Origin: an uncultured Bacilli bacterium
GTDB lineage: Bacteria; Bacillota_I; Bacilli_A; RF39; UBA660
Length of the DNA stretch: 9,902 bases
Assembly: GCA_944332375.1 (NCBI GenBank)
Contig: CALVJU010000052.1
Location: 1-9,902 of the forward strand
Direction: 5' to 3'
Part shown: positions 6,369 through 9,902 of the stretch, one piece after another
Position numbering within the stretch: the stretch's first letter is position 1
How the letters are laid out: each line of letters starts with the position of its first letter
Notes under the pieces: model-generated
Databases searched by the model: none
What the model saw: only the letters and a program-made list of their open reading frames with translations
What the model was told of the DNA's origin: nothing
Translations under genes and position numbers: made by a program

Positions 6369-7016
6369 TTATAAATTTTGCTTTTTTCCATTAAATAATA
6401 TTTCATAACTCTTATTAAGATATTTAGAAAAACATCTTATTGATTTTATTATTTTTTTTGTAAAATAATAATCTAAGAATTCAGTTTCATTAAAACCTTT
6501 ACTTATAATAAAATTAATTACTAATTTATCATTTATATCAATAATAATTTTTTCTATGTATAAGTATTCTTTCATACCTTTTACTGACTTTCCAGCATTA
6601 GTAACTCTTTCTTTTGTATGATCAAGTTTATCAACAAACCTCAAAACAGGAGCAATTTTGTTGTTTAAATACCTATAATTATTATGATATTTAATAGATA
6701 ATAAAATATCATCTATATACTTTGAATTTATTTTTTCGTTTTCAAAATACTCTTTTGCAATTTCATAACTTCTAATATTATGATTTGATTTACCGGCCAC
6801 ACACCCCAAATCATGCATAAAAATTGCTGTCATTATAGCATCAATTAATTCCTCATCATAATTTAATTGTTTCAATATACCTAATGCAATATTACAAACA
6901 TTCTTTATATGATTATACCCATGATGTGCCCATGTAAAATTAGTCGTTTCATTCATTTCATCTATTTTATAATAAATTGATAATAATCTTTCATCATTAC
7001 TAACATACTCAAACAT
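6369..7016 (-). CDS. HD-domain phosphohydrolase
   Basis: A 215-residue protein of the HD superfamily, metal-dependent phosphatases or phosphodiesterases acting on nucleotides and related phosphates. Metal ligands visible in order are His36 (YNHIKNV), His68-Asp69 (FMHDLG), His111 (KYHN) and Asp129 or Asp132 (FVDKLDH). His79 (SNHN) may contribute. The C-terminal third (about 150-215) is Ile/Lys-rich and unassigned. No RelA/SpoT synthetase or other partner domain is present, so it is a single-domain enzyme of unknown substrate. Its ATG overlaps the stop of the dehydratase gene by 8 nt with no good ribosome binding site, so translation is probably coupled. The coding sequence is very AT-rich. Family assignment is firm; the reaction is not. 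Confidence 0.85.
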   Translation of the reverse strand: MFEYVSNDERLLSIYYKIDEMNETTNFTWAHHGYNHIKNVCNIALGILKQLNYDEELIDAIMTAIFMHDLGCVAGKSNHNIRSYEIAKEYFENEKINSKYIDDILLSIKYHNNYRYLNNKIAPVLRFVDKLDHTKERVTNAGKSVKGMKEYLYIEKIIIDINDKLVINFIISKGFNETEFLDYYFTKKIIKSIRCFSKYLNKSYEILFNGKKQNL

Positions 7017-8019
7017 TTATATCAGACTTTCTATTTTCTAAATTTTCAAGCCACTTTTTATTGTTTAAATACCAATTTATAGTCTCTTTTAATCCAGCTT
7101 TAAAATCAATTTTAGGCTCCCACCCCAACATCATTTTTGCCTTATTATAATTCATTGAATATCTTAAATCATGTCCCTTGCGGTCGGAAACATATTCTAT
7201 TAAATCTTCACTTTTATTTAAAATTTTTAAAATCGATTTTACAACTTCTATATTTTCTTTTTCTGAATTTCCACCTAAATTATACACCTCCCCATTTTTG
7301 CCATGCCTAATAATCATATCTACCCCTATATTATGATCCTTAACATGGATCCAATCTCTAACATTTTTCCCATTTCCATAAATAGGAATCTTTTCATTAT
7401 TTAATGCTCTTAAAATTGTTAGTGGAATCAATTTTTCAGGAAATTGATATGCACCGTAATTATTTGAACATCTAGAAATTGTTACTGGAATTTTATAAGT
7501 TCTAGCATATGCTAAAACAAACAAATCAGCACTCGTCTTTGAAGCAGAATATGGACTAGATGGGTGCAATGGCGAATTTTCATCAAAAGACAAATCAGTT
7601 CTATCTAAAGGTAAATCTCCATAAACTTCATCAGTCGACACTTGATGAAAACGCTTAACTTTGTATATTGTTTCCATTTTCTTAACTGAATTTAACAAAT
7701 TAACCGTTCCCAAAACATTTGTTTCTAAAAAAGCATTTGGATTTTTTATCGAAGTATCAACGTGTGTTTCAGCAGCAAAATTTACTACAACATCAAATTT
7801 TTCACGTAAAAATAACGAATTAATTTCATCAGCATTTCTTATATCTCCATAAACAAATTTAAAATTATCATAAGTTTCCAATGTCACTATATTGTCATAA
7901 TTACCTGCATATGTTAATGAATCCACACACACAAAATAGTCTTCAGGATATTTTCTTACCATATAATGTAAAAAGTTGCTTCCAATAAATCCTGCACCAC
8001 CGGTCACTAAAAATTTCAT
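7009..8019 (-). CDS. rfbB: dTDP-glucose 4,6-dehydratase homologue
   Basis: A 336-residue extended short-chain dehydrogenase matching RfbB/RmlB, which converts dTDP-glucose to dTDP-4-keto-6-deoxyglucose with bound NAD. NAD motif GGAGFIG has glycines at 7, 10 and 13, with Asp33 in VDSLTYAGN, a hallmark of the enzyme. Catalytic Thr129-Asp130-Glu131 (STDEVYGD) and Tyr157xxxLys161 (YSASK) are intact, as is SRCSNNYGAYQFPEKLIP (182-199). Length fits the family (about 340-350). The ATG at 8017-8019 is chosen because AAGGAAG precedes it and the conserved MKFLVTGG starts there; an upstream in-frame ATG near 8082 lies before the promoter. The usual partners rfbA, rfbC and rfbD are not in the window. Instead it heads an operon with HD and MBL hydrolases, so its product may feed a different pathway. 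Confidence 0.92.
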   Translation of the reverse strand: MKFLVTGGAGFIGSNFLHYMVRKYPEDYFVCVDSLTYAGNYDNIVTLETYDNFKFVYGDIRNADEINSLFLREKFDVVVNFAAETHVDTSIKNPNAFLETNVLGTVNLLNSVKKMETIYKVKRFHQVSTDEVYGDLPLDRTDLSFDENSPLHPSSPYSASKTSADLFVLAYARTYKIPVTISRCSNNYGAYQFPEKLIPLTILRALNNEKIPIYGNGKNVRDWIHVKDHNIGVDMIIRHGKNGEVYNLGGNSEKENIEVVKSILKILNKSEDLIEYVSDRKGHDLRYSMNYNKAKMMLGWEPKIDFKAGLKETINWYLNNKKWLENLENRKSDINV

Positions 8020-8043
8020 TATAAACACTTCCTTTTTGCGGTT

Positions 8044-8073
8044 ATTATAACATACGGCAGACTTCGTCCGCAA
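8044..8073 (-). promoter_or_regulatory. Promoter of the dehydratase/HD/MBL operon
   Basis: Minus-strand extended -10 TGTTATAAT (8044-8052) and weak -35 TTGCGG (8068-8073) with an 18-nt spacer. Between and over the boxes is an inverted repeat, GCAGAC (8057-8062) / GTCCGC (8066-8071), with one mismatch, a possible operator. Confidence 0.75.
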
Positions 8074-8092
8074 CCTAACCAACTAAAACAAC

Positions 8093-8124
8093 AAAAAAAG
8101 CAAACCCCTCTTGAAATAGTTTGC
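8093..8124 (-). terminator. Leftward terminator overlapping the rightward promoter
   Basis: Stem GCAAAC (8100-8105) / GTTTGC (8119-8124), plus one G-T pair, followed on the minus strand by seven T (8093-8099). No leftward gene ends here in this window. It would stop antisense transcripts crossing the 511-residue gene or its leader, and shields the dehydratase operon promoter. Its loop contains the -35 box of the rightward promoter. Confidence 0.75.
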
Positions 8125-8138
8125 CAAAACAGTATAAT
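8111..8138 (+). promoter_or_regulatory. Promoter of the 511-residue protein gene and leader RNA
   Basis: -35 TTGAAA (8111-8116, five of six consensus bases), 16-nt spacer, and consensus -10 TATAAT (8133-8138). The expected start near 8145 leaves a leader of about 130 nt. The -10 lies in a small palindrome, AGTAT-A-ATACT (8132-8142, overlapping the box). Confidence 0.8.
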
Positions 8139-8144
8139 ACTATT

Positions 8145-8275
8145 ACGTGCTCTAACACACACTTAAATATAAATGGTCTATGCCATAATGTAGTCTATGC
8201 TACTAAATATCGGAACCTCGGGATGAAATCCTCTGTTCCAGTTTCAAATAAGCATAACTACCAAGGAGGTTTGCA
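8145..8275 (+). ncRNA. Structured leader RNA of the 511-residue protein gene
   Basis: A long 5' leader with dense pairing potential, not a family I recognise. Hairpin A is ATGG/CCAT (8173-8176, 8183-8186). Hairpin B is GTAG/CTAC (8190-8193, 8200-8203). Both enclose the same loop, TCTATG, at a 17-nt period. Hairpin C has an outer stem GGAAC/GTTCC (8212-8216 with its partner ending near 8239) and an inner GGGAT/ATCCT stem with a GAA loop. A long helix can form between 8190-8201 and 8251-8261, 11 bp with one bulged C, enclosing hairpin C and excluding hairpin B. AACCTC (8214-8219) in hairpin C is complementary to GAGGTT (8266-8271) at the ribosome binding site. These alternatives suggest a switch or protein-binding control element. 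The structure is inferred by eye from one sequence. Confidence 0.55.
8263..8269 (+). promoter_or_regulatory. Strong ribosome binding site, possibly sequestered
   Basis: AAGGAGG lies 6 nt before the ATG at 8276-8278, a full match to the anti-Shine-Dalgarno. GAGGTT (8266-8271) can pair with AACCTC upstream (8214-8219), so access may depend on leader folding. Confidence 0.75.
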
Positions 8276-9811
8276 ATGAATATAATACAAAAAAATAAAG
8301 AAAAAATCAATGGGGTTTTGGAAACTTTTGATAGAATGATTATTAATGGTTATATTTTACAACTATGTAATTACCGTCAATTTCTATATTATTTAATTCA
8401 AAATAATGTGAAGTTAAAAGATTTTGATAAGTTTGCTTTATCTCAGACGAAATTGCTATGTGATCATATTGATGATTATATTAAAAATAACAACTGTACA
8501 ACCATTTATCTTAATTCTGGTAAAATTGATAAAAATGAAATTGTAATGAATGAATTAGATAAAAAAGAAAACAAAACAGGTTTAATTGCGGCTTTATCTG
8601 CCGTTGAAATATGTAATACTATGACTGTTAAACCCAACCATGAAACTCAAAGATTAGAAGTCACATCAAAACCAACTAAATGTAAACATTATTACTTTTA
8701 TTACAACGATGAAAAGTTTGGATTAATGTATTTAAAAATTCAAACTTGGTTTCCTTATAATGTTCAAATTTATATTAACGGTCGAGAATACCTATCTAAA
8801 ATTCTTGATAAAAATAATATTAAATATGAAATGTATAACAATTCGTTTTCTTATATAGAAGATTTTGATAAAGCACAAAAATTAGCCAATAATATTTTAA
8901 ATCAAAAAATTTCCAATTCGTTTGACCATTTAATTAATCAACTAAACCCTCTTTTACCCAACATTAATAAAATTTTTTCTGCCTCATACTACTGGTGTAT
9001 TGATCAATGCGAGTTTGCGACCGACATTAATTTTAAATCTAGACAAGATTTAGAAAATATTTATAAGACACTGGTTGAAACTACATATTTTACATTTAGT
9101 AGTGAAGATATTTATTCATTCTTTGGTAGAAACATTTCTAGGATTCATCAATTTACTAAAGGCGAAATTGTTTCCGATTTAAGACACAGGTATCAAGGTT
9201 ACCGAATAAAATTTAAAATTAATAACAATCAAATTAAAATGTATGATAAGGGAAACAATTTAAGAATTGAAGTAACCATTAATAATCCTAGAGATTTTAA
9301 AGTGATGAAAGAAAAAGAAGTTATCGTTGAACATAAAAAAATAGAAACTATCAAAGAATGGGTACCTATGGGTAAAAGTATATCTAATCTTTATAGGTAT
9401 GTAGAAATTAGTAAATCCATTACTAAAAGATACATTGACGCACTACCAGACATAGATTTAGAAAATCCCACCTTAAAAGAAGTTAAAAATGTATCTGAAA
9501 AAATTGAAGTAAATAATCGAACTATTACTGGATTCAATTTGTTAAGTAATGAGACACTTAAATTATTACAAGTCATTTCGAACGGAAAATATTTAATAAA
9601 TGGACTTACTAATAAATCTATCAGAAAAGAAATATTTGATGAAAGTGATTCTAAGTATATAATTAATAAAACAACTAGGTTATTATATAAACTCAAATGT
9701 CATGGGATCATCAAAAAAGTAGCTAGAAAAAATAAATATTATCTAACTACAAATGGAAGAACTCTAATTTCATCTATCCTTATATTTACTAATAGACAAT
9801 TATTAAACTAA
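8276..9811 (+). CDS. Uncharacterised 511-residue protein with C-terminal winged helix (possible mobile-element or Rep-like protein)
   Basis: I cannot assign a named family. From memory, unverified, it resembles a widespread uncharacterised bacterial family sharing the same motif order: KINGVLETFDR (10-20), GLIAALSAVEIC (102-113), KCKHYYFYYND (135-145), QTWFPYNVQIYINGRE (156-171), DQCEFATD (243-250), FFGR (282-285), IKMYDK (320-325), RIEVTINN (330-337). About residues 425-505 look like a winged helix (SIRKEIF...TTRLLYKLKCHGIIKKV...KYYLT), so DNA binding is likely. Conserved-looking acidic residues (Asp19, Glu111, Glu246, Asp250, Asp324, Glu332) could form a metal site. YDK...RIE recalls the (Y)DK...RxE pattern of rolling-circle Rep_trans initiators, a weak similarity. 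No signal peptide or membrane segment. Very AT-rich; the only rightward gene, with its own promoter, structured leader and strong ribosome binding site. Function unknown; transposase-like, replication-related or regulatory roles remain open. Confidence 0.8.
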   Translation: MNIIQKNKEKINGVLETFDRMIINGYILQLCNYRQFLYYLIQNNVKLKDFDKFALSQTKLLCDHIDDYIKNNNCTTIYLNSGKIDKNEIVMNELDKKENKTGLIAALSAVEICNTMTVKPNHETQRLEVTSKPTKCKHYYFYYNDEKFGLMYLKIQTWFPYNVQIYINGREYLSKILDKNNIKYEMYNNSFSYIEDFDKAQKLANNILNQKISNSFDHLINQLNPLLPNINKIFSASYYWCIDQCEFATDINFKSRQDLENIYKTLVETTYFTFSSEDIYSFFGRNISRIHQFTKGEIVSDLRHRYQGYRIKFKINNNQIKMYDKGNNLRIEVTINNPRDFKVMKEKEVIVEHKKIETIKEWVPMGKSISNLYRYVEISKSITKRYIDALPDIDLENPTLKEVKNVSEKIEVNNRTITGFNLLSNETLKLLQVISNGKYLINGLTNKSIRKEIFDESDSKYIINKTTRLLYKLKCHGIIKKVARKNKYYLTTNGRTLISSILIFTNRQLLN

Positions 9812-9902
9812 ATAGACCACATATTTTTATGGGGTAAGGGGTTTTTTTATCCTTTTATCAAAAACTTGTTTTTTATTTATGCTTTTTTAAAGCAATAGCA
9901 TA
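9812..9902. other. AT-rich 3' flank of the 511-residue gene
   Basis: No gene is visible. ATAGACCA (9812-9819) is the exact inverse of TGGTCTAT in leader hairpin A (8174-8181). A G-rich stretch runs into seven T (9831-9848) but has no C-rich partner for a convincing terminator. A small hairpin, GCTTT/AAAGC, is at 9881-9893. The window ends in TAGCATA, which matches the start of the inverse of hairpin B. Confidence 0.4.

Noticed and set aside
7661..7852. Rightward open frame opposite the dehydratase
   Set aside because: Antisense to conserved catalytic motifs of the dehydratase, with no independent support.
8093..8275. CRISPR-like or guide-RNA repeat array
   Set aside because: Only two short hairpins share a loop; there are no repeat-spacer units and no Cas-type protein.
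8125..8290. Antisense (countertranscript) RNA to the leader
   Set aside because: A terminator exists at the right place, but no leftward -35/-10 pair of convincing quality was found.
9391..9696. Leftward open frame inside the 511-residue gene
   Set aside because: Antisense to the conserved-looking C-terminal region; hydrophobic shadow composition.
9831..9860. Intrinsic terminator after the 511-residue gene
   Set aside because: The T run follows a G-rich stretch without a complementary C-rich arm; only a 4-bp stem is possible.

Overview
The window looks like chromosome from a low-GC Bacillota (Firmicutes), probably an anaerobic gut lineage. The signs are AT-rich DNA, strong AGGAGG-type ribosome binding sites, sigma-A promoters with TATAAT or TGnTACAAT -10 boxes, short intrinsic terminators, a tRNA-Lys with encoded CCA, and a minimal sufC/sufB-type iron-sulfur operon. 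The genus cannot be fixed from sequence alone. Everything from 1 to about 8050 is transcribed leftward (minus strand); only the last gene (8276-9811) reads rightward.

Left part (1-5310), ordinary base composition. A promoter at 3007-3035 drives sufC (2265-2963), an overlapping SufB/SufD-family gene (1355-2272), a TetR-family regulator abutting it (722-1354) and, after a terminator-like hairpin, a membrane-anchored protein running off the left edge (1-668). A perfect 11+11 bp inverted repeat (2979-3004) lies where this promoter should start transcription. It is the natural candidate operator for the operon's own TetR protein, which carries two CxxC pairs in its ligand-binding half. Further right come a single zinc alcohol/polyol dehydrogenase gene (3095-4120), tRNA-Lys(CTT) (4297-4372) and a second membrane-anchored protein of unknown function (4484-5254), each with its own promoter and terminator.

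Middle part (5493-8073), visibly more AT-rich: one overlapping leftward operon encoding a dTDP-glucose 4,6-dehydratase homologue (7009-8019), an HD-domain phosphohydrolase (6369-7016) and a short RNase Z-like metallo-beta-lactamase-fold hydrolase (5571-6347). The other three dTDP-rhamnose enzymes are absent here, so the grouping with two hydrolases is unusual.

Right part (8093-9902): a self-contained AT-rich unit reading rightward. A strong promoter (8111-8138) produces a leader of about 130 nt full of pairing potential: two tandem hairpins with different stems and the same hexaloop, a long-range helix competing with one of them, and a stable hairpin holding a sequence complementary to the Shine-Dalgarno. 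It precedes a 511-residue protein that matches no named family I can assign with confidence. From memory, it resembles a widespread uncharacterised bacterial family with an N-terminal KINGVL..FDR motif, a central YDK...RIE motif and a C-terminal winged helix. This RNA-plus-protein unit is the best candidate for an undescribed system. The Cys-rich TetR/minimal SUF operon is second.
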